DNA of 64,000 bases from Blastopirellula marina (GTDB taxonomy: Bacteria > Planctomycetota > Planctomycetia > Pirellulales > Pirellulaceae), in assembly GCF_002967765.1 (NCBI RefSeq), contig NZ_PUHY01000010.1:186001-250000 (forward strand), in the 5' to 3' direction. The first letter of the stretch is position 1. Each line of letters opens with the position of its first letter. Positions 8,041 through 16,980 of the stretch are shown piece by piece. The position numbers and the translations under genes are program-made. Below the pieces are notes generated by a model, which had not been told where the DNA came from, did not search any database, and saw nothing but the letters and a program-made list of their open reading frames with translations.

Positions 8041-9774
8041 ATGCCCATGGACTCGATGATGACACCCACGCACGCTCCACCGCGACTCGGCAATCTGCTG
8101 ATTCGCCGCGGTTACGTCACCGTCGAGCAGCTTGAAGAAGCGTTGGCTTATCAAAAAGCTCGCGGTCGTGGCAAGCTGTTGGGCGAAATCTTGGTCGAAC
8201 TTGACTTCTGCGCAGAAGACCAGGTCATCGAGTGTCTGGCCACCGAATACGGTGTGCCTCATGCCCGCTTGGAAGCGCGCTTGTACGACCCCAAAGTGGT
8301 CGACTTGCTTCCTCGCGAATACATTGAAAAAAACAGCATCTTCCCGTTGTTCAAGATCCGCGGCGTGTTGAGCGTTGCCCTGGCGGAACTCTCGAACTTG
8401 TTCTTGATCGAAGAAATCAAGAATCAAACGGGGCTCGAAGTCCAAATCGTCGCGGCATCGACCAAAGATATCCGCCGCATGATCTCGAACCTGCCCGACT
8501 CGCGGGTGTTCGTGATCGACGACATCATCGAAGACAATAACGACACCGAAGTCACGCTGATCGAAGAAGCGATCGAGGACATCGGCGACGTCGAGGAAAT
8601 CGCAGGCCAATCGCCCGTGATTCGCCTGGTCAACTATGTCGTCTACAACGCAGTGAAAGAAGGGGCGAGCGATATTCATATCGAGCCGGCCGAGCGCTGC
8701 ATGCGGGTACGTTATCGAATCGACGGCAAGCTGCACAAATCGCTGGAAGTGCCCATCCATTTGCTCAACGCCGTGAGCAGCCGTATTAAGATCATGGCCG
8801 GCCTCGACATCAGCGAGCGGCGTTTGCCCCAAGATGGTCGTGTTCACGTGATGCTCGATTCTCGTAAGATCGACTTGCGTGTGAGCACGTTCCCCGGCAA
8901 CCGTGGCGAGAAAACGGTGATTCGTGTTCTCGATACCAAGAAGGTCACGCTCGTTCTTAAGAACCTGGGCTTCGCCGAAGATATTCTCACGCGTCTATCG
9001 GCCAATGTGCATGCTCCTAACGGCATCGTGCTGGTGACCGGCCCGACCGGTAGTGGTAAGTCAACCACACTCTACGCGGCGCTCAACGAGATCGCCACGA
9101 TGGAGAACAATGTTTGTACAGTTGAAGACCCGATCGAATATCACTTGCCGCTGATCAACCAGTTCCAAGTGCAGGAAAAGGTCGGCCTGACGTTCTCGGT
9201 CGCTCTGCGAACCTTATTGCGGCAAGATCCCGATGTGATCATGGTGGGTGAAATCCGCGATGAAGAAACGGGCCGAACCGCAATTCAAGCCGCGCTTACC
9301 GGTCACTTGGTGCTTAGCACCTTGCATACCAACAACGCCCTATCGGCCGTCACCCGCTTAGTGAACATGGGGGTCGAACCCTACTTGATCGGGGCCGCCC
9401 TCAACATGGTTCTCGCTCAGCGACTCGTTCGTCGCATCTGTCCGAAGTGCAGTGAATCGTACGAACCCGATCGCAATCTTCGCCGAGCCCTGGAACGGAT
9501 GGGCTATGAAATCGATTCGTTCCGCAAGGGAGTCGGTTGTCGTGCTTGCCGTAATACCGGATACAGCGGACGTATCGGCGTGCACGAACTGCTGACGATT
9601 TCAGATGAACTGCGTGATGCCATCGTCAACGGCGCTTCGCTGGCCGACATGCGAAGAATCGCTCAGGCCAACAACTCGCTCATCGGTATGCAGTTGGACG
9701 GCTATCGCAAGGTGAAAGAAGGAATCACAACGGTCGAGGAAATCATTCACGCCACCGGGGATATCGTCTATTAA
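8041..9774 (+). CDS. gspE: Type II secretion / type IV pilus assembly ATPase (GspE/PilB family)
   Basis: 577 residues. The N-terminal part (residues 15-150, 'LGNLLIRRGYVTVEQLEEAL') is a MshEN-type domain. The motor follows: Walker A GPTGSGKST near residue 335, Asp box, Walker B 'RQDPDVIMVGEIRD' near residue 400, and His box 'GHLVLSTLHTNNA'. A four-cysteine zinc site (CPKC...CRAC) lies near residues 466-500, as in GspE/PilB. It is a hexameric cytoplasmic ATPase driving assembly of a pseudopilus or pilus. GspF follows 50 bases on; the remaining parts are encoded 10 kb downstream. Confidence 0.95.
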   Translation: MPMDSMMTPTHAPPRLGNLLIRRGYVTVEQLEEALAYQKARGRGKLLGEILVELDFCAEDQVIECLATEYGVPHARLEARLYDPKVVDLLPREYIEKNSIFPLFKIRGVLSVALAELSNLFLIEEIKNQTGLEVQIVAASTKDIRRMISNLPDSRVFVIDDIIEDNNDTEVTLIEEAIEDIGDVEEIAGQSPVIRLVNYVVYNAVKEGASDIHIEPAERCMRVRYRIDGKLHKSLEVPIHLLNAVSSRIKIMAGLDISERRLPQDGRVHVMLDSRKIDLRVSTFPGNRGEKTVIRVLDTKKVTLVLKNLGFAEDILTRLSANVHAPNGIVLVTGPTGSGKSTTLYAALNEIATMENNVCTVEDPIEYHLPLINQFQVQEKVGLTFSVALRTLLRQDPDVIMVGEIRDEETGRTAIQAALTGHLVLSTLHTNNALSAVTRLVNMGVEPYLIGAALNMVLAQRLVRRICPKCSESYEPDRNLRRALERMGYEIDSFRKGVGCRACRNTGYSGRIGVHELLTISDELRDAIVNGASLADMRRIAQANNSLIGMQLDGYRKVKEGITTVEEIIHATGDIVY

Positions 9775-9824
9775 CGTCGCTTCCGTTGCCAGCAATGGCA
9801 AAGGGACCACGCGAGAACGAAACC

Positions 9825-11021
9825 ATGCAAACATTCGCCTATCAAGCCAAAGACTCGCTCGGCCATGTTCACGATAGCTCGATCGATGCCGAAAGCGTCG
9901 AGGAAGCCCGGGCGTTGCTTGCTAGCGACGGCATGCAAGTCGTTTCGATCGAACCGGAAGTCTCACTCGGATTCTCCCTCGGCGGATCGCGGATCACACG
10001 CAACGACATTATCTACATGACCAGCCAGTTGTCGGTGATGGTCGATACCGGTATCAACCTGTCGTCTGCTTTGTCCGGGATTGCTTCACAGGAAAAGAAC
10101 GAAGCCCTCAAGAAGCTGATCCTCGACTTGAAAAAAGATGTCGAAGGGGGTGAAGACTTCTCGCTCGTTCTTTCACGCTATCCGAAATACTTCGACCAAA
10201 CGTACGTCGCCCTGATTCGTGCGAGTGAACAAACGGGTCTCATGGGCGAAATGCTCGAGAAGATCGCCCGCTATCTTCGCAAGGAAGCGGAAACGCGTGG
10301 CAAGATTCGGGCTGCGCTGGCTTACCCAACCGTGATGATCTGTCTGGCCTTGGGCGTGACCATTTTTCTTTTGACGTTCGTGCTGCCTAAGTTCGAGCCG
10401 CTATTCAATCGCAAGGGAATCAAGCTGCCGACGCCTACGATTATTATGATGAAGACGTCGGACTTTCTTTTGAACTATTGGCCCTACTGGGTGCCAGCGT
10501 TGATTGCGCTGCTGATCGGGTTTCTGATCTTCCGTCGTAGCGAGCCAGGCCGAAACATCCTGGATAGCGTGAAGCTTAATTTTCCGATCATTGGTCCCAT
10601 GATTCGCAAAGTGGCCATCGCTCGAAGTCTGAACACCTTGGGAACACTCGTCCGTAGCGATGTCCCGATGCTGCAATCGTTGGAATTGACCTCTCAGGTT
10701 TGCAACAACAGCCACTACTCGAAGATGTGGAAAGATGTCATCGAAGCGGTTACCTCTGGAAGCCAGATTCATGAATGCTTGCGGAAGAGCCAGCTTATTC
10801 CGTCGACCATTGTGCAAATGATCGCCGCCGGTGAAGAAACGGGCCGCCTGGACGATGTGCTCGATAAGGTGAGCACGCACTACGAACATGACGTCGACAT
10901 GTCGATCAAAACGACCACCAGCTTGATCGAACCGATCATGATCGCCGTGATGGGGGTTGTGGTGGGGGGCATCGCGATGTCGCTGCTCCTACCGATCTTC
11001 CAGCTCAGCCGAAATGTGTAA
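9825..11021 (+). CDS. gspF: Type II secretion / type IV pilus inner-membrane platform protein (GspF/PilC)
   Basis: 398 residues from ATG 9825, which gives the typical start 'MQTFAYQAKDSLGHVH'. ATG 9786 would add 13 residues. Two repeated T2SSF domains are visible. Each opens with helical segments ('MTSQLSVMVDTGINLSSAL' and 'SLNTLGTLVRSDVPMLQSL') and contains the 'RASEQTGLMGEML' / 'AAGEETGRLDDVL' signature. Hydrophobic segments are near residues 165-190, 220-240 and at the C-terminus. It forms the platform on which GspE acts. Confidence 0.94.
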   Translation: MQTFAYQAKDSLGHVHDSSIDAESVEEARALLASDGMQVVSIEPEVSLGFSLGGSRITRNDIIYMTSQLSVMVDTGINLSSALSGIASQEKNEALKKLILDLKKDVEGGEDFSLVLSRYPKYFDQTYVALIRASEQTGLMGEMLEKIARYLRKEAETRGKIRAALAYPTVMICLALGVTIFLLTFVLPKFEPLFNRKGIKLPTPTIIMMKTSDFLLNYWPYWVPALIALLIGFLIFRRSEPGRNILDSVKLNFPIIGPMIRKVAIARSLNTLGTLVRSDVPMLQSLELTSQVCNNSHYSKMWKDVIEAVTSGSQIHECLRKSQLIPSTIVQMIAAGEETGRLDDVLDKVSTHYEHDVDMSIKTTTSLIEPIMIAVMGVVVGGIAMSLLLPIFQLSRNV

Positions 11022-11284
11022 CGTCAGCGGCGTTGTTCCTAGCTGCCAGCATTTCGCTGAACGCACACACACTTCCACGCCAACTGCGCAAGGTCTAACG
11101 GGGTGGGCCGCTGCCTTTGAGGGGGAAGACAGCATCGGCTGCCAGCGGAGAATCGTTACGATCGTTACATCTTAACATTTCGCCCCCGCTGCCAGCACGC
11201 GTGGCCCCGTTTCCTCGTTCAGATCGCCTGCCCTGAGTCCGATCTTTCTACGGTCGAATAACTCACAGACTTAGGGTTCTTCCT
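11022..11284. promoter_or_regulatory. Intergenic region with three GCTGCCAGC copies and a candidate conserved element
   Basis: The word GCTGCCAGC occurs at 11042, 11138 and 11188. The last copy continues as GCTGCCAGCACG and is followed by GTTTCCTCGTTCAGAT. A similar composite occurs upstream of the autotransporter-like gene at 32179-32224. Two direct CGTTAC words lie near 11155-11168. This may be a regulatory site or small RNA; function unknown. Confidence 0.3.
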
Positions 11285-11470
11285 ATGAGCACATCGGTTC
11301 GAATTGCCAACATCGTCGACGAGCTTTGCCGCCGCCAGGATCAGGTCCTGCAAGAGCTGGACAGCCTCGACAAACAGATCGAACAAGTTCTCAAGTCGCT
11401 CACCAAACAACCTGAGCCGGCCGTTGTGCCGATCCCCATCCCGGTTCATCCGCAGCAAAAAGCGGCTTAG
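11285..11470 (+). CDS. Small coiled-coil protein, 61 residues
   Basis: After a short N-terminus, a clear heptad pattern runs through 'ELCRRQDQVLQELDSLDKQI' and 'EQVLKSLTKQ', followed by a Pro-rich tail (PEPAVVPIPIPVHP). Predicted to be a soluble coiled coil. No family is recognised. It converges on the UbiB-like gene with 15 bases between stops. Confidence 0.6.
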   Translation: MSTSVRIANIVDELCRRQDQVLQELDSLDKQIEQVLKSLTKQPEPAVVPIPIPVHPQQKAA

Positions 11471-11485
11471 TGTCGATCGCCACGA

Positions 11486-13171
11486 TCACTCCCGGTCTAA
11501 GCGCCCACTCCGGTTGATCGCCAATACCAGCCGCGCTCCGAGGACGAAGCTGATCACCAGACCGATCGCTCCCGGGATGGACAGATCTTTCATCTGCAGC
11601 CACCCTTCATTCTTGAAGAGCAGGGGAGGGACGTCCGAGCTAAGCATCATCGACGATCCCATGAACAGCGCGGCCGTCATGATCCCCAGCACCATTCGGT
11701 TGACCGACGGTTCCAAGCGACGATGGTCCAAGTGAATATCGAACTTGCCAACGCGGACTAACTCTAAGATCTCGCTGATCCGTCGCGGCATCTGTTCGGC
11801 CAGGCGTTCCAGCTCGCTATACATTCGCCACAACTTACGCAGCCGCCGCGAGGGAGAGAAACGCTTCATCATGATCCGGCGACGATGCTTGCCAAACAGT
11901 TCGGCCAGGCTAAAAGACGGCGTCAACATTCGCCCGGTACCGTCCAGCATCATCATCGTCTTCAGCAGCATGGTGACCTGGGGCGGAAGCTGGATTCGAT
12001 ACGCCCGCACGATCTTGAACATCTCGTTGACCGCGTCGGCGAAATTCAATCCTTCCAACTGCTGATTCGCGTAGTCCGAAACGTAGTCGTTCGCGTCGCG
12101 GCGCAGGGCTCGTTCGTCCAAGTCAGGCGGTGTCGAGCCGATCCGCATGATCGTTGCCGATAGCAAATCGGCATCGCGGGTGGTAATCCCCATCAGCAGA
12201 TCTTCGATATCTTCGCGCAGTCGATCGTCGATTCGCCCCACCATCCCGAAGTCGATCAGGCCAATCACATCCCCCGGCAGCAGCAAAATGTTGCCAGGAT
12301 GCGGGTCTGCGTGATAGAAGCCTGTCTCGAAGATCATGTGCATGTACAGCTCAGCACCACGACGGGCCACTTCGCTGAGGTCGATGCCAGCCTCAATCAG
12401 TTCGGCTTGCTGCGAAAGCTTAATCCCTTGGATGTACTCCATCGTCAAGATTCGCGGGGTGCACAAGTCGGGGTACACCGTCGGAATGCGGACCGTTTCG
12501 TTCCGCTCGAACGTCGCCTCGAACTGCTGAATGTTCCGTTCTTCGCGGCCGAAGTCGAGCTCGCGTCGGAGGGCTCGCTGAAACTCGGCGACGGTTGCCT
12601 TCGGATGGTAATCGCGGAATTCAGGAACGGTCTCCGCTAAAGCGGCCAAACCGGTCAGGATCTCCAGATCTTCGTGCACCACCTTCTCGATACCAGTGTG
12701 CTGCACTTTGACCACTACTTTTTCGCCGGTGAACAAGCGCGCGAGGTGTACTTGTCCGATCGAAGCCGAGGCCAACGCCTTTTCTTCAAAGGTCGAAAAC
12801 AACTGCTCGACCGGTTGTCCGAGTTCCGATTCGATCAACTCGCGGACTTTCTCCGGAGGATCGGCCGGCACGTCGGCTTGCAGCTTCTTCAGCTCTTCGG
12901 CCAGGTCGACACCGACAATATCAGGGCGCGTGCTAAGGATTTGCCCCAGCTTGATGAACGTCGGGCCGAGATCTTCCAACGCCATCCGAATGCGCGCTTC
13001 GCCCGTGTAACGAGCCAGTAGCTCGCCATCACGGTCTTTGAATAGATTCTTGGCGAAGTCGAAGTGGAATCGCTGAATCCAATCCGCCAGTCCGTAACGA
13101 CTCAGTACCGAGACAATCTCAGTCCAGCGGTTTACGTTGCGATACAACTGCGGAATGTTGGTGAGTCTCAT
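11486..13171 (-). CDS. ABC1/UbiB/AarF-family atypical kinase
   Basis: 561 residues from ATG 13171, which has GAGAGGA upstream and is preferred over ATG 13183. Family motifs are clear: 'FIKLGQILSTRPD' (the KxGQ region), the alanine-rich nucleotide loop 'KALASASIGQVHLA', catalytic 'ETGFYHADPHPGNILL', and metal-binding 'IDFGMVGRID'. Two C-terminal transmembrane helices ('VLGIMTAALFMGSSMML' and 'GAIGLVISFVLGARLVLAI') are typical of UbiB. UbiB homologues support isoprenoid quinone synthesis or lipid handling. In planctomycetes, which generally use menaquinone, the exact role is open. Confidence 0.92.
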   Translation of the reverse strand: MRLTNIPQLYRNVNRWTEIVSVLSRYGLADWIQRFHFDFAKNLFKDRDGELLARYTGEARIRMALEDLGPTFIKLGQILSTRPDIVGVDLAEELKKLQADVPADPPEKVRELIESELGQPVEQLFSTFEEKALASASIGQVHLARLFTGEKVVVKVQHTGIEKVVHEDLEILTGLAALAETVPEFRDYHPKATVAEFQRALRRELDFGREERNIQQFEATFERNETVRIPTVYPDLCTPRILTMEYIQGIKLSQQAELIEAGIDLSEVARRGAELYMHMIFETGFYHADPHPGNILLLPGDVIGLIDFGMVGRIDDRLREDIEDLLMGITTRDADLLSATIMRIGSTPPDLDERALRRDANDYVSDYANQQLEGLNFADAVNEMFKIVRAYRIQLPPQVTMLLKTMMMLDGTGRMLTPSFSLAELFGKHRRRIMMKRFSPSRRLRKLWRMYSELERLAEQMPRRISEILELVRVGKFDIHLDHRRLEPSVNRMVLGIMTAALFMGSSMMLSSDVPPLLFKNEGWLQMKDLSIPGAIGLVISFVLGARLVLAINRSGRLDRE

Positions 13172-13576
13172 GAATCCTCTCAAAGGCGTCTTTCACCCTC
13201 TATTCTAGTCTTAGCAGCCTGTTGCTTCTCAGGTTCGGTAGCGAGCTATCGAGATTGAGGCGAGGGGCAGGCGTGAAGCCGGAGGCATATCCACCCGGTA
13301 CGTCCACGAATTCACAACGCAGCAGTCGCATCGATATCAATAACGTAGCCGATCTGAGAAATTCAACCCGCCATTAGGCCAATCGATCTTCAGCAATTAC
13401 GTAAACACTTGACCGACCTAGGATAATGCCGCAAACTCTCTGTGTCCGCACTTCTCAGGCCAAAAAAGGCAAGAGGAACACTTATTAGGGCCGAATCGTC
13501 CGATTTTCCCTTCGATTCGTCCCTATAATATGGAAATCCTTTCACCCACCCCCGTTGTCTCGACGGATATCCTCGC
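13172..13576. other. Intergenic region between divergent genes
   Basis: About 400 bases holding the promoters of the UbiB-like gene (minus) and the PQQ propeller gene (plus). I see no RNA gene or repeat. The segment TATAATATGGAAA at 13524-13536 contains a TATAAT that could be a -10 box about 40 bases before the propeller start codon. Confidence 0.35.
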
Positions 13577-14833
13577 ATGAAAACAATCCTGCCCACGCTT
13601 CTCACATTGCTGGCACTGCTAACGTCCCCCGCCTTGGCCGACAACTGGCCTTCTTGGCGTGGACCGAGCAACCAAGGGATCAGCAACGAAATCAACTTGC
13701 CAGTCGAATGGAGCAAAGATAAAAACGTCGCTTGGCGTCTGGCCATGCCAGGTGCTGCCGGCGCCACCCCAATTGTGTGGGAAGATCACATCTTTGTCAC
13801 CTCAGTCGATGGTGACGACTTAGTCCTGCTGTGCATTGGGACCGATGGCGAAGAGAAATGGCGTCGCAAGCTAAGCAGCGGTAACCGAGAAGTCCGTGGC
13901 GACGAAGGTAACTCCGCCGCCCCATCTCCCTCCACCGATGGTAAGTACGTCTGGGCCTTCTTTACCAACGGTTCGCTCGGTTGCTTCGACTTCGATGGAA
14001 AAGAGATCTGGCAGTTCGACGTCGAAGAACGCTACGGCGATTTCGACATCGCCTTCGGGATGACCTCGACCCCGGTTCTCCATGGCGACAAGCTTTACCT
14101 GCAGTTGATTCATAGCGGTGGAGCCAAGGTGGTGGCTCTCGATAAAGCGACCGGTAAGGAAGCCTGGGCCGTGGCCCGCAAGAGCGATGCCCGCCAGGAA
14201 TGCGAGCATAGTTATGCCTCGCCAATCGTCTACGACGGGCCGGAAGCCAAGTTCCTGCTGACCCATGGGGCCGACTATTCGATCGCTTACGATCTGGAAA
14301 CAGGCGAAGAGATTTGGCGCGTTGGCGGGCTTCATCCTCCAGGCCGCTACGATGTGACGCTCCGCTTTGTCTCCTCGCCCGTAGCAAAGGATGGCATGGT
14401 GATCGTTCCGTCCGCCAAGCGTGGCATCACCGCCGCCGTGAAGACGACTGGCAAGGGAGACATCACCGACAAGAAGGAAGATTACTTCTGGACCTTCGAG
14501 GTCACGCCGGATGTTCCTTCGCCGCTGATCGTTGGTGACTATGTCTACCTCTGCCGCGAAAACGGCAACCTGATCGCACTCGAAAAAGAATCTGGCAAGC
14601 AGATCTACGAAGAACGCACCAACCGCATCCGCCACCGTGCGTCTCCGGTCTATGCCGACGGGAAGATCTACTTAACTGGCCGCGACGGCATTGTTACCGT
14701 TGTCCAAGCCGGGCCCGAGTTTAAGATCATCTCCCAAAACGAAATCGGCGAAGCCATCGCCGCCTCGCCCGTTCTCAGCAACGGCCGCATCTATCTGCGA
14801 ACGTTTGATGCCCTGTGGGCGATTGGCGAGTAA
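13577..14833 (+). CDS. Secreted PQQ-like beta-propeller protein
   Basis: 418 residues with a Sec signal peptide (hydrophobic stretch 'LPTLLTLLALLTSPALADNW', cleavage after ALA). The mature protein starts 'WPSWRGPSNQGIS', the standard opening of planctomycete PQQ-like repeat proteins. Repeated blades carry 'ALDKATGKEAW', 'AYDLETGEEIWRV' and 'ALEKESGKQIYEERT', the tryptophan-docking motifs of eight-bladed propellers. No catalytic residues of a dehydrogenase are obvious, so it is likely a scaffold or binding protein outside the cytoplasmic membrane. A terminator-like hairpin follows. Confidence 0.92.
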   Translation: MKTILPTLLTLLALLTSPALADNWPSWRGPSNQGISNEINLPVEWSKDKNVAWRLAMPGAAGATPIVWEDHIFVTSVDGDDLVLLCIGTDGEEKWRRKLSSGNREVRGDEGNSAAPSPSTDGKYVWAFFTNGSLGCFDFDGKEIWQFDVEERYGDFDIAFGMTSTPVLHGDKLYLQLIHSGGAKVVALDKATGKEAWAVARKSDARQECEHSYASPIVYDGPEAKFLLTHGADYSIAYDLETGEEIWRVGGLHPPGRYDVTLRFVSSPVAKDGMVIVPSAKRGITAAVKTTGKGDITDKKEDYFWTFEVTPDVPSPLIVGDYVYLCRENGNLIALEKESGKQIYEERTNRIRHRASPVYADGKIYLTGRDGIVTVVQAGPEFKIISQNEIGEAIAASPVLSNGRIYLRTFDALWAIGE

Positions 14834-14849
14834 GTTGATACCGAAAGAA

Positions 14850-14881
14850 GGTCGCCTCTGTTGAACGCAGCAGAGGCGACC
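14850..14881 (+). terminator. Terminator-like hairpin after the propeller gene
   Basis: GGTCGCCTCTG at 14850-14860 pairs perfectly with CAGAGGCGACC at 14871-14881 around a 10-base loop, 17 bases past the stop. The T run after it is weak (CACGTTCTT), so termination may be partial. Confidence 0.65.
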
Positions 14882-14940
14882 ACGTTCTTACGATTTCTCA
14901 TTGATTTCTCGGCTCTGCGTCGGCCGTCAAGACGCTGCTG

Positions 14941-15195
14941 GTGACCTCCAAGATCGAGTTGCAAAGCAACGAATCTATCGACTCTGCCGTGCGCAGGTTC
15001 CATAAACAAATCTCCACGAAGTTCTCTCGTTCGTGGTACAAATCTCGGGCCGGCTACTACGAGAAGCCGAGCGTTCGCAAACGAAGAAAGCGCAGACTCG
15101 CGCAAATCAACCGCCGAGCACATCCCAAATCCAACACGCTCAAAATGAAGATGGGACGCCACTGGTTGTATGCTCGCAAAAGGCCATGGCCCTGA
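14941..15195 (+). CDS. rpsU: Divergent ribosomal protein bS21
   Basis: An 84-residue, strongly basic protein from GTG 14941. The N-terminus 'SNESIDSAVRRFHKQI' and the centre 'GYYEKPSVRKRRKRR' match the bS21 signature (family pattern NEx-ID-A-RRF followed by YEKPS-RRRK). It differs in the linker, where the usual RRREYYEKP is KSRAGYYEKP, and it has a longer C-terminal tail ending KRPWP. bS21 binds the 30S platform near the anti-Shine-Dalgarno end of 16S rRNA. It may be a second, specialised copy. It sits alone, between the hairpin and an unknown gene. Confidence 0.72.
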   Translation: MTSKIELQSNESIDSAVRRFHKQISTKFSRSWYKSRAGYYEKPSVRKRRKRRLAQINRRAHPKSNTLKMKMGRHWLYARKRPWP

Positions 15196-15360
15196 TTTCG
15201 GCACCGATTGTCATGACTCATCGCCGTCGCTCGTTTCAAGAAAGTCAAAAATAATACTCGCACGTGAAACACTACACTTGTATACATACGTACACATTGC
15301 TCAATCGAGAGATTCGTTCGCTGAATCTTCCCTGTGTTTCCCACTCGAGGACCGTTTCTC

Positions 15361-15807
15361 ATGCACGCACTGACCATCACCGCCGACCACTGGCAAGCGG
15401 CCCTGGAAGTCCCCAAGCAAATCGCGCTCGACCTGACCGCCCCCCTGAACTTGCGACTTCAGGCTTCACGGATGGTGCAGTCGATGTTGAAAGTCATTCT
15501 GAAAGACGAAAAGGACCGCGCTGAACTCAAACAACGGTCCAACAAAATCGCCCCCCCCAAAGTCCAGTCGCCCATCACGACAGCACCACCACAAACCCCA
15601 ACGGGACAACAAGAAAACCAAACGGGTGCCATGCCCTCGTCCGCGTGGGCATGCGAAGTACGAACCAACGAAGCGTCACTATCAACGTCCGAAGAACCGT
15701 CCAACCAGGATGTAGAAATGGTCTCAGCGGCAGAACCATCCGAACCAAGAACCCGCTACATCGGCCGCATCGGCGCAAGAAAATTTCGCGGCAAGAAACG
15801 GAAATGA
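15361..15807 (+). CDS. Hypothetical basic protein, 148 residues
   Basis: From ATG 15361 the first 65 residues look folded and helical ('DHWQAALEVPKQIALDLTAP', then 'LRLQASRMVQSMLKVILKDE'). The rest is low-complexity (PPQTPTGQQ, SSE/E-rich) and ends in a very basic tail 'IGRIGARKFRGKKRK', which suggests nucleic-acid binding. I do not recognise the family. The gene ends 15 bases before the left REP-like palindrome at 15823. Confidence 0.5.
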   Translation: MHALTITADHWQAALEVPKQIALDLTAPLNLRLQASRMVQSMLKVILKDEKDRAELKQRSNKIAPPKVQSPITTAPPQTPTGQQENQTGAMPSSAWACEVRTNEASLSTSEEPSNQDVEMVSAAEPSEPRTRYIGRIGARKFRGKKRK

Positions 15808-15822
15808 CGCAGCCACAATCCC

Positions 15823-15947
15823 GTAGGTCAGGCACTGCCTGACAAGCCCCAGGTACCCCCATCGCCACTAAGGAAGACACCAACCGCCTTGCGATCAATC
15901 GCGCTGTTCAACCGCACTCCGCTTCGTGTCAGGCACAGCCTGACCTA
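15823..15947. repeat. Inverted pair of REP-like palindromes (REPIN-like)
   Basis: GTAGGTCAGGCACTGCCTGAC at 15823-15843 is a near-perfect palindrome with a 5' GTAG tail. At 15927-15947 its partner occurs in inverse orientation (GTCAGGCACAGCCTGACCTAC). About 83 bases lie between. This is the layout of a REP doublet. The sequence family differs from the REPs around the RAYT at 1.3-1.9 kb. Confidence 0.8.
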
Positions 15948-16298
15948 CAAGGCCTCGACATTCATTGGGATGATCCACCAGACGAGCAGGCCGATAACGA
16001 CTTGCAGCATCTCGATGATCGCGAGAGTGAAAATCAAGACACCGACCAGATGTTCCTTCGCCCCCTGTCCCCAGAATCCGCAGAAGCATGCCAGAGGTGG
16101 GCAGACAAAGTACGTGAAATAGAAAAGTAGATTCAGCAGTGGTCCATCGAATTGGTGGCTTGGATGGAAATGCAATAGCGTCGGTGGTGCGGCCAGCGCG
16201 ATCGCGCCGATTCCGAGGCCGAGCCAAGAGACCTCTCGTTGGTCCGATCCTGACGTCGTTCCGGCGAACTCTGGTGCCCGGTACGGGTCGTCTTCCAT
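15945..16298 (-). CDS. Small multi-pass membrane protein
   Basis: 117 residues from ATG 16298, which has GGGAG upstream and gives the start 'MEDDPYRAPEF' common in small planctomycete membrane proteins. An upstream ATG at 16328 would add ten residues. Three or four hydrophobic segments follow ('LGLGIGAIALAAPPTLL', 'LLFYFTYFVCPPLACFCGF', 'LVGVLIFTLAIIEMLQVVIG', 'LVWWIIPM'). Function unknown. Its stop codon TAG lies in the GTAGG tail of the REP-like palindrome at 15927-15947, so the element may have reshaped its C-terminus. Confidence 0.65.
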   Translation of the reverse strand: MEDDPYRAPEFAGTTSGSDQREVSWLGLGIGAIALAAPPTLLHFHPSHQFDGPLLNLLFYFTYFVCPPLACFCGFWGQGAKEHLVGVLIFTLAIIEMLQVVIGLLVWWIIPMNVEAL

Positions 16299-16335
16299 CG
16301 CGGCGAGCTCCCTGGGTTTCATGGGCAACCGTCTG

Positions 16336-16695
16336 TTACCACTTGGGTTCGATGCTGAAGTAACTCAACAACGAATTTCGGATCCAAACGTAGGCCAGAA
16401 CGATGGCCATGGTCATGAGGACCCCCCAGTAGTCGTCAAACATCGAGGTGACCACGCCCGAGATGCACCCCACCACCGCTAATTCCATCGCGAAAGGAAT
16501 CGAGAATTCGCATCCCGCCAATCGCGCTGAAACGAACATCGGAAAGCACGTCAGCGCCAAAAACGTTGTTCCAAAAAGCGTGTCGCGCGTCAGGCCGGTA
16601 AGCTCAACACAGTTTTCGGAAACCAGCACCGCAATGATGTCGGACAGCATGAATGCAGTCGATGCAATGACCAGGGCTAGCAGCAATCGCAACAT
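16336..16695 (-). CDS. Small multi-pass membrane protein
   Basis: 119 residues, mostly hydrophobic, with four probable transmembrane helices ('LLLALVIASTAFMLSDIIAV', 'LFGTTFLALTCFPMFVSA', 'FAMELAVVGCISGVVTSM', 'GVLMTMAIVLAYVWI'). Function unknown. It lies upstream of the membrane gene at 15945 in the same direction, so the two may be co-transcribed. Confidence 0.6.
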   Translation of the reverse strand: MLRLLLALVIASTAFMLSDIIAVLVSENCVELTGLTRDTLFGTTFLALTCFPMFVSARLAGCEFSIPFAMELAVVGCISGVVTSMFDDYWGVLMTMAIVLAYVWIRNSLLSYFSIEPKW

Positions 16696-16980
16696 AGAAA
16701 CCCAGCTTTTCCCTATTCCGTAGGACAGTGTCGTAACGTTATTTGCTTTGTTTTAGCACAAACAGCTACCCATTGCCCCAGGTTTGTTCCCCCCGCAGCG
16801 GTTGCCGCCGATGGCCATCGATTGCCTCCGCAGAGGTGCTGCCTGGTGATGAGTTGATCGAGTCCACCCGTTGTATTTCCTGAACGATCGTCATATCCTG
16901 CGCCGATAACAGCCGTAACGGGGCAGCCCGGTTTGCGGGTTCTGCTGTCACTTCCTACTGCTAGCAAAACCGATCGTGTC

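Noticed and set aside
8023-8847. Minus-strand open frame opposite gspE
   Set aside because: The plus strand encodes an unmistakable GspE; the minus frame is His/Asp/Gln-rich and has no motif.
13871-14635. Minus-strand open frame opposite the PQQ propeller gene
   Set aside because: No protein-like motif; the plus strand has a signal peptide and propeller repeats.
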